Source of the DNA: Rhodobacteraceae bacterium (ex Bugula neritina AB1)
GTDB taxonomy: Bacteria; Pseudomonadota; Alphaproteobacteria; Rhodobacterales; Rhodobacteraceae
NCBI GenBank assembly: GCA_001730095.1
Contig: MDLF01000096.1
Coordinates: 279,117-343,116 of the forward strand
Reading direction: 5' to 3'
DNA: 64,000 bases
The notes under the pieces were generated by a model, which had not been told where the DNA came from, did no database searches, and was given only the letters and a program-made list of their open reading frames with translations. The translations under genes were made by a program, and so were the position numbers. Position 1 is the first letter of the stretch; every line of letters starts with the position of its first letter. This document shows positions 53,501 through 61,448 of this stretch, one piece after another.

Positions 53501-54184
53501 TTAACCGGACAGGGGATAGCGGTGGATCAGATGGAACTTACCGTCATCGGCCTCGCCCACTAGCGCCAGATCCCGGATTTCAAATGGGGCGGGCAGAAGC
53601 GGCACAAGATGTGTGTTCAGTATTTCCTCCACCGCAGGCAGTTCTGGCTTGGGCAGCCGGCCTGTCAGAGTGATGTGAAAGCGGAACTGGTCCAGCACAT
53701 GAGGATAGCCCCAGCGGGTAAGGTTCGCTTCCTGTTGCGGTGTCAGGCCAATGGTGCGGCGGCGGTCCAGCTCGGCTTTGGGCGCAGGCGCGCGGAATTG
53801 GTCGAGTTCTGTGACGCAGGCAGCAGCCAGTGTTTTCAACGCAGTCTGATCCCCGGCTGGACGCAGAGCCAGAAATCGGCCGAACCGGGCCAGTTGCAGT
53901 CCGTCTAGCGCAACAGGCCCCAGGGTGGCCGCCAATGCAGCACAGGCATCTTCCAGCCCGGATTGCGCCTGACCATCCGCAAGGCGCATCGGAGGTTTCA
54001 TCGTTGCGTGCAGCCCGTATCTGCCCGGTACGGCCGTGATGGCAGCGACATCCAGCCCGGTCCCTGTCGGGTGTGCCAGAGTCCTACCTGCCTCCACGTC
54101 CCAGCCCAGCCAGCTGGCAGCAAACCGGCTCCAGTCCGCATCGGCGGGTGGGGCGTAATAGATCGCATATCGCGTGAATGTCAC
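53501..54184 (-). CDS. DUF1045 family protein, phosphonate-metabolism-associated 2H phosphoesterase
   Basis: The 227-residue protein has two HxT motifs, LHATMKPP (about residue 58) and FHITLTGRL (about residue 168), the signature of the 2H phosphoesterase superfamily, within the DUF1045 family. Members normally sit in phosphonate (phn) clusters beside phnM or phnN; their reaction is unknown to me. It starts at GTG 54184 with GAGGAGG upstream. Here the only phn-like companion is a possible phnM fragment. Confidence 0.85.
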   Translation of the reverse strand: MTFTRYAIYYAPPADADWSRFAASWLGWDVEAGRTLAHPTGTGLDVAAITAVPGRYGLHATMKPPMRLADGQAQSGLEDACAALAATLGPVALDGLQLARFGRFLALRPAGDQTALKTLAAACVTELDQFRAPAPKAELDRRRTIGLTPQQEANLTRWGYPHVLDQFRFHITLTGRLPKPELPAVEEILNTHLVPLLPAPFEIRDLALVGEADDGKFHLIHRYPLSG

Positions 54185-54234
54185 GTTGGCCTCCTCGGCG
54201 TGGCCTTACATGTCTTGAAAGATGTGAAGTTCAG

Positions 54235-54297
54235 ATGACAGATGAATGGATCCTTGCCAATGCCACGCTTGTTCTGTCGGCTGAAGTCTGCGCCTGA
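54235..54297 (+). pseudogene. Possible phnM 5' remnant (truncated after 20 codons)
   Basis: A short frame beginning ATG ACA GAT encodes MTDEWILANATLVLSAEVCA and then stops. The segment WILANATLVL resembles the first strand of amidohydrolases such as PhnM. It diverges from a DUF1045 gene, whose usual neighbour is phnM. No continuation of an amidohydrolase is visible in any frame downstream. It is therefore best read as decayed sequence; chance similarity cannot be excluded. Confidence 0.35.
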
Positions 54298-54532
54298 TCT
54301 GCGGCCGGTCGCCTTCGGGACATGTCGCCGAGGATGAGCTGACAGCGGGCGGCTGGAGCCGGAAAAGCCTGTGGCATGATCATCAAGGCAGGCCTCTGGC
54401 CCTCCGCCGCGGCTGGTCGCGCGGGGGCTGCGCGTCACTTGACCTGATGGAACTTGACCTGATGGAAAATGCAACCACGCCTGCGGAGCCGCGCCGTAAG
54501 TGTGGCTTGTTCCTAGTCTGGGCGAACGTCGA
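54298..54532. other. Gene-free stretch with a tandem 15-bp duplication
   Basis: No gene is supported between the possible phnM remnant and the methyltransferase gene. A perfect tandem repeat of ACTTGACCTGATGGA occupies 54437-54451 and 54452-54466. Confidence 0.5.
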
Positions 54533-55012
54533 TCAGCCTGAGCGGTAAAACATGTAACGCCCGGGCGGGATGTCCTGGGGCCCGCTGAGTTCATCGAAAC
54601 CGGTCAATGGCTGGCCGGAAACGATAACACCGCCCGGTGTCATGACCTTGGCAATGGCCGACGACAGGGCGGTGGCCTCGGCCACGTCCTTTTCTTTGAC
54701 ACCGAAACCGAAGTCGTAATGTGCCAGAGCAATTTTGTGTCCTTCGGCGGCCAGCTGTTTCAGCATTGGACGTGCTTCGCCCTGCAGGAAATCCTGCTCT
54801 GGCGGGATGCAAGAAGGGTGGCATTGCAGCACCCGGTCGATTACCCAGATCCGGCGGTCGGGGAGGGTTTCGCGCAGGTGATCGTATGTCCGCCCGTTGC
54901 CAAGTCCCATGTCCAAGACGTCACCGTCCATTCCACTGATCTGTGCAGCGGCCCAGTTCAGTCCATCGCGCTGGGCTGTTAGACGGCGCAGCATGGAATC
55001 AAGACGGCTCAT
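54533..55012 (-). CDS. Class I SAM-dependent methyltransferase of the glycosyltransferase cluster
   Basis: The 159-residue protein has the SAM-binding motif VLDMGLGNGRTYDHL (about residues 32-46), WVIDRVL at the acidic strand end and a late GGVIVSGQPL strand. It is short for a methylase, with little room for a substrate domain. The ATG directly follows the deacetylase stop (TGAATG). It closes the seven-gene operon and may methylate the glycan or its lipid; that is inference. Confidence 0.8.
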   Translation of the reverse strand: MSRLDSMLRRLTAQRDGLNWAAAQISGMDGDVLDMGLGNGRTYDHLRETLPDRRIWVIDRVLQCHPSCIPPEQDFLQGEARPMLKQLAAEGHKIALAHYDFGFGVKEKDVAEATALSSAIAKVMTPGGVIVSGQPLTGFDELSGPQDIPPGRYMFYRSG

Positions 55013-55771
55013 TCAGGACATCCTTTCATCATAGATCCAGGCCTCTCCCGGACCATCCAGCAGGTGTTTCGCCAGGGCCGCTGTAAAAGACCAGATGGCT
55101 TCGTCATGCACCAGGTGATGGGTCAGCAGCCCAAAGGGCTCTGTGTTGTCCGTCTCACCCAGCCGCCGGTCGCGCAATTGGCGCGTTACTTGTGCGATCA
55201 GTTTCTGCGGATTCAATAGGCCGCGGCCGCCCTTCCAGTCAATCGGGTCCAGATGGGTGTTGACGCGCAGCAGTCCAGATGCGGGCTTGGCAGATGTGCG
55301 GGGGGCGAAGGTGGAGACCGCCGTGTACCCGGCCCCGGCAAGCCAGGTCAGCATCTCTGGCGAGATCCGGTTCCATGGCGGCACGAACATCGGACGCAAG
55401 CTGTTTCCAAACAGTTCTTGCAATGCGCTCAAGCCGTGTTCTGCGTCGTCCAAAAGTTCTTCCAGCGGACGGTGCGTGCCGAATTCGGCCTTCTTTTCTC
55501 CGGCGGGGGCGTGGTTTTGATGCGCCCAGCCGTGAACCACAGGGATCAGGTGCGGATGGCTGGCAACAAAGCGGGCCAAGTCAGGCGTTGCCCCCTGCGG
55601 GATTACGGCCAGATGCACGGGCAGATCCAGTTCAGCAGACAGCTCTGTCAAGCGATCCAGTTCTGCTGATTGAGACATTGCATCGTCGTCCCGCCACCAC
55701 AGAGGCAGCGTAAGGCCTGCGTCCTGCCACTGCTCCAGTTCCTGCTCCAGACTACTCCAATCCGGTGTCAT
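55013..55771 (-). CDS. Polysaccharide deacetylase family protein
   Basis: The 252-residue protein has the NodB-like metal site: WWRDDDAMSQ (about residues 25-34) and HGWAHQNHAP (about residue 79), plus MFVPPWNRI with the conserved arginine region. There is no signal peptide, so it acts in the cytoplasm, consistent with trimming a sugar precursor before export. It overlaps the upstream glycosyltransferase gene by four bases. Confidence 0.86.
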   Translation of the reverse strand: MTPDWSSLEQELEQWQDAGLTLPLWWRDDDAMSQSAELDRLTELSAELDLPVHLAVIPQGATPDLARFVASHPHLIPVVHGWAHQNHAPAGEKKAEFGTHRPLEELLDDAEHGLSALQELFGNSLRPMFVPPWNRISPEMLTWLAGAGYTAVSTFAPRTSAKPASGLLRVNTHLDPIDWKGGRGLLNPQKLIAQVTRQLRDRRLGETDNTEPFGLLTHHLVHDEAIWSFTAALAKHLLDGPGEAWIYDERMS

Positions 55772-56904
55772 CCCCGCCCTCCCGTAAGCTCTGCGGCAAT
55801 CTCCACACTCCGGGCGGCTCCGTCAAACCTGAAACCGCCAGAAAGGCGCGGCGGCGCTTGCATTGCCGCCTTGACCGCAGCGCATAGCCTCTCTGGGTTG
55901 AGCTGTTCAGTCTTGATGACTTGAATGCCATTCAAGGGAGAGAGACTGGCGGCCCGCAGTCCTTGTTCTGTCTCATTGCCGGCATCAAAGGGGATCAAAA
56001 CGGCCGGTGTCCCCGCCTGCAGAAGGTCCAGCGCTGTGTTGTAGCCGCACATGCTGACAGAGGCCGCAGCATGGGAGAGCATCTGTCGGAAATCCTTGCG
56101 GGCGGGTTCCAAAAGAGCAGGAGAGCCTGCCTGGGAAAATTCCGCAATCCGCTCGCGGGAATCTGCGCCGCCAATCAGCAGCCGCCAAGGCGTGTCAGGC
56201 ATCCGTCTGGCGGCTTCAAGTGCGCAAAGGTAAAGCGGCGTGCCAACGCTGCCGCCGCCTGCACTGACCAGCACCTCGCCCTTGCCGGCTGCGATCGGGT
56301 GGGGGCCAGCGGCGGCTGGCGCGACATAGCCGGTGTAGCGTAATTTCTCTGCCAGCATGCTGGAGACTGGCCAGCTGGTTTCCAGCCGGGTGGCACCCGG
56401 GTCGGAGTGCACCAGAACCGCGTCGTAGTACTGCCCGATGATGGCATCGGCTTTTGCTGCCTTTTCGGGATTGGACGGCGGCGCAAGGATGTCGCGAATA
56501 GAGGACAAGACAACTGGCCGCTGCTTCATTGCGCAGGCAGCATCCAGCAACGCCAGAAATTCCTTGCGCAGCGAACGGCGGCCAAAAGGATAAAGCTCCG
56601 TCAGCAGCACGTCAGGCTGTAAATCCTGCAAGGCAGCACAAAGTGCAGATTGACGGCGGGAAAAGTAGTCAGCATTCGCAGGCAAACCGTCTTCTGTTAG
56701 CAGCCTGGTGAAATTCACGCCATCTGATCGCAGCGGTGGCAGCTGAATCAGCTCAATGCCTTCGGCGTTGAGATGCGGCGCCGGAAACCCGCCAGTTACG
56801 ACCTGCACTTTGTGGTCCGCTGCAAGGAAGGCCCGGGCCAGGGTCAAGGCCCGAGCCAAGTGGCCGGTGCCCAGCAGATGTGTGACTGCAATGAGGACTT
56901 TCAT
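55768..56904 (-). CDS. MurG-like (GT-B, GT28-type) glycosyltransferase
   Basis: The 378-residue protein has the GT-B fold: an N-terminal Gly-rich loop HLLGTGHLARALTLARAF (about residues 8-25) and a C-terminal nucleotide-sugar site with VSAGGGSVGTPLY and MCGYNTALDLLQAGTPAVLI (about residues 289-308). The latter matches MurG/UDP-sugar enzymes. It probably transfers a UDP-sugar. It resembles the GT at 59817, so the two may come from a duplication. Four-base overlaps join it to both neighbours. Confidence 0.87.
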   Translation of the reverse strand: MKVLIAVTHLLGTGHLARALTLARAFLAADHKVQVVTGGFPAPHLNAEGIELIQLPPLRSDGVNFTRLLTEDGLPANADYFSRRQSALCAALQDLQPDVLLTELYPFGRRSLRKEFLALLDAACAMKQRPVVLSSIRDILAPPSNPEKAAKADAIIGQYYDAVLVHSDPGATRLETSWPVSSMLAEKLRYTGYVAPAAAGPHPIAAGKGEVLVSAGGGSVGTPLYLCALEAARRMPDTPWRLLIGGADSRERIAEFSQAGSPALLEPARKDFRQMLSHAAASVSMCGYNTALDLLQAGTPAVLIPFDAGNETEQGLRAASLSPLNGIQVIKTEQLNPERLCAAVKAAMQAPPRLSGGFRFDGAARSVEIAAELTGGRG

Positions 56905-57488
56905 AATGTATCCCTGCGGTGCAGCCGGACCGGATCCGCCAAAGGAGTGAGAACCGATCCGCTGATCTCCACGACGAACAGACGGTTGCGCTTGATGCGA
57001 AAGGGGGCGGGACCGATAAAGTTCCAGCCATGCGCCCGAGCCAGTATCATCCGCATGATGCCGATATGGCAGACAGCAATGCTGTCCCGGGTCAGGCTGG
57101 CAAGCCAGGGTTCAAGACGGTCCCATACCTCTGCCGGTGTCTCGCCGCCTGGCGGGCGGTAATCCCAGCCCCAGTTTTCAATATCCCGAAAGCCGCTGCC
57201 GGGATCTGCCTTCAAGTCCAGCCCATGCAGCCCCTCCCAGTCGCCCCAGTTCATTTCAATCAGCTCGGGTGTTGTGCGGGGTTTTCGTCCGGCAACCAGC
57301 TCTGCGGTTTCCGACGCACGCATCAGAGTGCTGGACCAGAGCTCTGCTTGCTGCCAGCCAGCGGGCAGGGCGTAGCTGCGCAGTTCCGCGCGGGCTGCCT
57401 CGTCCAGTGGGATGTCACTGCGGCCTTGAATGCGGCCCGCGCGGTTCCAGTCAGTGTGTCCGTGACGGAGTAGGGCAAGGCGGATCAC
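56901..57488 (-). CDS. Histidine phosphatase family protein
   Basis: The 195-residue protein has the RHG motif LLRHGHTDWN (about residues 6-15) and the second catalytic His in VCHIGIMRMI, as in phosphoglycerate-mutase-like phosphatases. In a glycan operon it may dephosphorylate a sugar phosphate or lipid intermediate; this is inference from context. It overlaps both neighbours by four bases. Confidence 0.87.
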   Translation of the reverse strand: MIRLALLRHGHTDWNRAGRIQGRSDIPLDEAARAELRSYALPAGWQQAELWSSTLMRASETAELVAGRKPRTTPELIEMNWGDWEGLHGLDLKADPGSGFRDIENWGWDYRPPGGETPAEVWDRLEPWLASLTRDSIAVCHIGIMRMILARAHGWNFIGPAPFRIKRNRLFVVEISGSVLTPLADPVRLHRRDTL

Positions 57489-58570
57489 GGTGTCTCCATC
57501 AGCGGCAGGACGGTTTCCCAGAAGCGCCTGGCGGCGGCGGGTGCGAGATGGCTGTTTGAAATGAATTCACGCGCATCCCGGGCAGTTTCGTTGCACGCCG
57601 CCGGGTTTGCAAGCAGATGACTGATCATTGATGCAAGTGCTGGCGCCCCGCCTTCCGGAGCTGGGTAAGTCCTGGGAAGCAGCACGTCCCGTACGCCGGG
57701 CCGGTCCTGGGCGACGACGGGCAGGCCATGGGCCTGTGCTTCCAGGTAGACCATGCCAAAGGCTTCATTTACGCCGGGCCACAGAAACAGACTGGCCTTT
57801 GCATAGGCTGCGGCCAGTTCTGTGCGGGTCAGCTGGCCACGGAAGCGGACTTTTTCGCCAAAAGGAGCCATCAGTGTTTCGACTTCTGCACGTGCGGGGC
57901 CATCGCCGGCAATCTCCAGGCGCCAATCGCCTGCAAGATAAGTCAAGGTTTCGGCGATGATGCGATAGGACGCTAGCTTGTCACCCGCCCGCATCATGCC
58001 GGCCGCCAGCATTGGCCCCGCCAATACGGAGGCTTCGGGCAGTTCCGTTACCGGCAGGAAAGGTGGCAAATGAGCGATGCTTTGGTTCCCGCAGCGGTCG
58101 CGCTCCAGGGCAAAGCGGTCCTGCTCGGTAAAGTAAAACACCGCGTCAGCTGCATCAGCAGCCAAATGCGCGGCCTTGGCGAATTCTGTCCATGGGCCGG
58201 TCAGGCGTTTTTTGGCGCGGGTGGATTCAATTTGGACATAGGGGATGCCTCGGGCGTGGGCGACGGCAGGGCCGATCAGATCAGGGGCTTTGTAGTAGTT
58301 GTGGTATGTGACCCAAAGGTCCGCCTCCCCCATTTGTGCGATCAAATTGGCGGTCTCTGTTTGCGCTTTGGCGCGCAGGGCGATTTGGTTTTGGGGGTCG
58401 CCGTGCTTGTCATAGATCCTCAGATCAGACGCCAGCTGCACGTCGGCGCCGCTGGCGGCCAGAAGATGCATCAAGTTGCGGGCAACTTCGCGGTCGCCGG
58501 ACGGCACTGGATGGTGCGGCGGCTTCATAGGGGCGTAGAAGGCGACCCGCTTTCCGGCTCCCGGTTGCAT
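57485..58570 (-). CDS. GT4-type glycosyltransferase
   Basis: The 361-residue protein has a GT-B fold with RVAFYAPMKPPHHPVPSGDR at the start. It shows the GT4 core WRLEIAGDGPARAEVE (about residue 216), VRFRGQLTRTELAAAYAKAS and the EX7E-type segment EAFGMVYLEAQAHGLPVVAQ. The sugar donor is unknown. It follows the 58576 gene after five bases and overlaps the phosphatase gene. Confidence 0.88.
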   Translation of the reverse strand: MQPGAGKRVAFYAPMKPPHHPVPSGDREVARNLMHLLAASGADVQLASDLRIYDKHGDPQNQIALRAKAQTETANLIAQMGEADLWVTYHNYYKAPDLIGPAVAHARGIPYVQIESTRAKKRLTGPWTEFAKAAHLAADAADAVFYFTEQDRFALERDRCGNQSIAHLPPFLPVTELPEASVLAGPMLAAGMMRAGDKLASYRIIAETLTYLAGDWRLEIAGDGPARAEVETLMAPFGEKVRFRGQLTRTELAAAYAKASLFLWPGVNEAFGMVYLEAQAHGLPVVAQDRPGVRDVLLPRTYPAPEGGAPALASMISHLLANPAACNETARDAREFISNSHLAPAAARRFWETVLPLMETP

Positions 58571-58575
58571 CGGTT

Positions 58576-59820
58576 TCAGCTGCCCTGAAGCATCGCATTC
58601 AGCCGTTTGGACAGCTGAGCGATGCCGGGGTCCATACCGAAGTCCGTGCGCAGTCGGACAAGTGCCGCACCTGCCATTTCTGCGAGTTTCTGCGGCTGGC
58701 GCGCAGCATAGAGCAGGGATTCAGCCAGCGCCTCCGGGCTGTCTTCGCTCAGCAGGCCATGGGTGCCGTGATCAATGAATTCTGGGATCGCTGAAACCGG
58801 GGTCGACAACATTGGAAGAGCTTGAGACGCGGCTTCCATCAACACGTTGGGAAGCCCGTCCCTGTCGCCGTCTGCAGCCACGCGGCTCGGCAGCACAAAT
58901 ACATCTGACGTGCGCATCGCTGCGACCACTTCGGGCTGGTCGCAAGCCCCGCGCCACGTGATGCGGCTGGCGATGCCTGCATCTTCTGCCATGCCCTGCA
59001 GCAGATCGCTCAATCCACCGCCGCCGATATGGGTCCAGTGCCAGTCAAGCCCTGTGGGCAGCAAAGCGAGCGCGGCAATCAAACGGTCAAAGCCCTTTTT
59101 TTCAACCAGGCGACCGACGGACATAAAATGAATGGGATCATACGGCCGCCGTGGTTTGCGTTCCGGCGGAGGCGGGAAACGGGTCAGGTCCAGACCGTGA
59201 TAGACCAGATCAACGCGGTCCGGCGTGTCGGCCAATTCTTGCAGATGCCTGGCGCCAAAGCCGGTGCAGGTGGCGCCGAAATCGGCGCCGTGATGGGCCG
59301 CAGAAAGCTTTTCCTTCAGCTCCCAATCCGGCGAGGTCCAGATGTCTTTGGCGTGGGCAGAAAAGCTCCAGGGCAAGCCACGCATGATGGCGGCATAGCG
59401 GGCGACCGAAGAAGGCGTATGCAAGAAATGGGCATAGAGCCCCAAAACCTCATCAGGCAGTTCCGCCGCCAACACGCAGGCCTGGCCAAAGCGGCGGATG
59501 CGGTTGGGAGTGGGGTCACGGCGCAGGTCAGCGCGCCAGATTTTGTAGGCTTCCCCGTATTTGGGCAGTTGCTGAGCAACGGCACGCGCTTGCCAGACGC
59601 GCTCCGGTTCTTCGTGCAGATACTCTGGCAGATAGTTCACTTTGGCCTTTATCTGCGTATGCAACGGGTGGCGCTTGACGTCTGTGGGGTGCCGCAGTGA
59701 CCAGATTTCCAATGCATGCCCGGCTGCCTCCAAGGCGGCCAGTTCCTGAGCGATAAATGTCTCGGACAGGCGCGGCCAGCCCTTGACCACCACCGCAAGG
59801 GGCGGGCGGCAAGTGTTCAT
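58576..59820 (-). CDS. GT4-type glycosyltransferase (WcaL-like)
   Basis: The 414-residue protein begins VVVKGWPRLSETFIAQELAA, like colanic-acid WcaL-type transferases. It has the GT4 donor region FMSVGRLVEKKGFDRLIAAL (about residues 230-249) and DGLPNVLMEAASQALPML with the EX7E motif. A cytoplasmic, membrane-associated location is expected. It overlaps the first cluster gene by four bases. Confidence 0.88.
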   Translation of the reverse strand: MNTCRPPLAVVVKGWPRLSETFIAQELAALEAAGHALEIWSLRHPTDVKRHPLHTQIKAKVNYLPEYLHEEPERVWQARAVAQQLPKYGEAYKIWRADLRRDPTPNRIRRFGQACVLAAELPDEVLGLYAHFLHTPSSVARYAAIMRGLPWSFSAHAKDIWTSPDWELKEKLSAAHHGADFGATCTGFGARHLQELADTPDRVDLVYHGLDLTRFPPPPERKPRRPYDPIHFMSVGRLVEKKGFDRLIAALALLPTGLDWHWTHIGGGGLSDLLQGMAEDAGIASRITWRGACDQPEVVAAMRTSDVFVLPSRVAADGDRDGLPNVLMEAASQALPMLSTPVSAIPEFIDHGTHGLLSEDSPEALAESLLYAARQPQKLAEMAGAALVRLRTDFGMDPGIAQLSKRLNAMLQGS

Positions 59821-61043
59821 TCAGCAGCCTCTTGATGATCGTTCTGAAGCAGGGCGGCGACACGCCGTGTCACATAGTCCAGACCGTCCAGCAACCCTTC
59901 GGAACCGGCAGCAGATGGTGGCGGCTGTGTCGCCAAAGCGCGGATTGCCTGCGCCAAAGCGGGGGCTGTCCACCCGTCCCGGGTTTCATCCAGCATTGTT
60001 GTAAGGCCAATCTCCTCAGCCCGGCTGGCGCGTATCCATTGTTCCAGACGCGGGGTGGTGCGGGGCACGATTACAGCGGGTTTGTCAAAGGACAGGACCT
60101 CGCAGAACGTATTGTAGCCGCCCATGCAAACAACCCCCTGGGCGCCGGCAAACAGGGTTTCAATCTGGGATTCAAACCCGACTGCGGTGACACGGCCGTT
60201 CAAGCGGGCGACACGTTCCTCAAAATCATCCCGCGTCTCGCCCGACAAGAAAGGTCCGTACACCAGTACGGCACGGGGAGAGAGCTCTGGATCGGCCTCA
60301 TAGGCGGACAGTACTAGATCCACCATCATCTCACCATCGCCGCCGCCGCCGGGAGTGACCAGCAAATAGGGCTGCTCTGGCGGTTCGCCCACTTGGCCCA
60401 GATCGCGGCGCAGGTAGCCGGTCCAATGCATCCGGGCCCGCATTTCAGGGGTGAACGGCAGGCCCGCTGCCGGATCATAAACGGATCGCGGACCGTAAAC
60501 CCAGATTTCATCGTAAAAGTCGCGGGTGGCTTCTACGGCATGTTTGCGCTTCCATTCTGCTGCCAGCACTTCAGGCTCATCCAGAACATCACGCAGACCC
60601 AAAACCATCTTGCAGCGTCCACGCGTCTTCAGAAGGTCAAGCGCAGGCATTAGTTCACCACGAAACCCGTTGGGTTCCTTGTCGGCAATCAGGACGTCAG
60701 GATCATATTGCTCCACGGTCGAACGGATCAGAGCGGCACGCAGGTCAGCGGTTTCTTCAATGCTCATTCCCATTGTGCGCGACGCATACGAACCGTCTGA
60801 GCGCTTGATCACGCCGGGAAGGCGTACATGGTCGACCCGGGTGGGAAAAGAGAACCGCCCGGCAACCGGTGAACCAGTGAGGATCAGTGCTGAGGCGTCT
60901 GGGTAAGCAGCGGTTATCGCGCCGGCCAGAGCCCGCGAACGGCGCAGGTGCCCAAGGCCGAAAGTGTCGTGGCTATAGAACATAACCCGGGGGCCGCGCT
61001 CTGCTGCCTCATCTGGAATTGGAAAGATGCCTGGGTGCGTCAT
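59817..61043 (-). CDS. GT28/MurG-like glycosyltransferase, first gene of the cluster
   Basis: The 408-residue protein has VMFYSHDTFGLGHLRRSRAL near the N-terminus and the C-terminal donor site VCMGGYNTFCEVLSFDKPAV (about residues 315-334), the MurG-like GT-B layout. It is related to the 55768 gene but longer. The open frame extends 54 codons upstream without family similarity; ATG 61043 gives MTHPGIFPIPDEAA and a normal length. It is the promoter-proximal gene of the seven-gene operon. Confidence 0.86.
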   Translation of the reverse strand: MTHPGIFPIPDEAAERGPRVMFYSHDTFGLGHLRRSRALAGAITAAYPDASALILTGSPVAGRFSFPTRVDHVRLPGVIKRSDGSYASRTMGMSIEETADLRAALIRSTVEQYDPDVLIADKEPNGFRGELMPALDLLKTRGRCKMVLGLRDVLDEPEVLAAEWKRKHAVEATRDFYDEIWVYGPRSVYDPAAGLPFTPEMRARMHWTGYLRRDLGQVGEPPEQPYLLVTPGGGGDGEMMVDLVLSAYEADPELSPRAVLVYGPFLSGETRDDFEERVARLNGRVTAVGFESQIETLFAGAQGVVCMGGYNTFCEVLSFDKPAVIVPRTTPRLEQWIRASRAEEIGLTTMLDETRDGWTAPALAQAIRALATQPPPSAAGSEGLLDGLDYVTRRVAALLQNDHQEAAE

Positions 61044-61448
61044 GTGAAAACCTGGAAGGATCGCCGCAGAGCGTGTGACCGCAAGCAGACGGTTGCGCTG
61101 CTTGGAAAAGGCCAGCTTTTGCTGCCGCTTGTTTCCGGGCGCGTGCATTCGTGCTCGGCCATCGTTCGCCTCAGTTTGCGTACTCAGTTTGGGTACCCAT
61201 TGCACATTTGCGGCAAGGGGGCGGTCTATATCTACGTTTGCCTACTGCGATCCGGACATTTCTGCCGAGGCGGAGCGTTGCGGCATTCTGCCCACAGGGC
61301 AGTTATCCGGATTTGTATAGCCCGGAGACGGTGTGCATGCAATCATGCGACCTTGTTGCATAGTGCACAGCTAAATGCGTTCGCGCCATTTGCGCAACGG
61401 GCCAGCAGGTGGTTAATTTGGTTTAAGATTTTAGAAGGATAGCCAGAC
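61044..61448. other. Divergent promoter region between the GT cluster and the MscS gene
   Basis: A 405-bp region without a supported gene. It contains two near-identical 13-bp units, CTCAGTTTGCGTA and CTCAGTTTGGGTA, in tandem (61170-61195), and an AT-rich stretch before the MscS start. Both promoters should lie here. Confidence 0.5.

Noticed and set aside
54181..54594. Minus-strand ORF across the possible phnM remnant
   Set aside because: Overlaps the methyltransferase 3' end and includes a tandem repeat; not protein-like.
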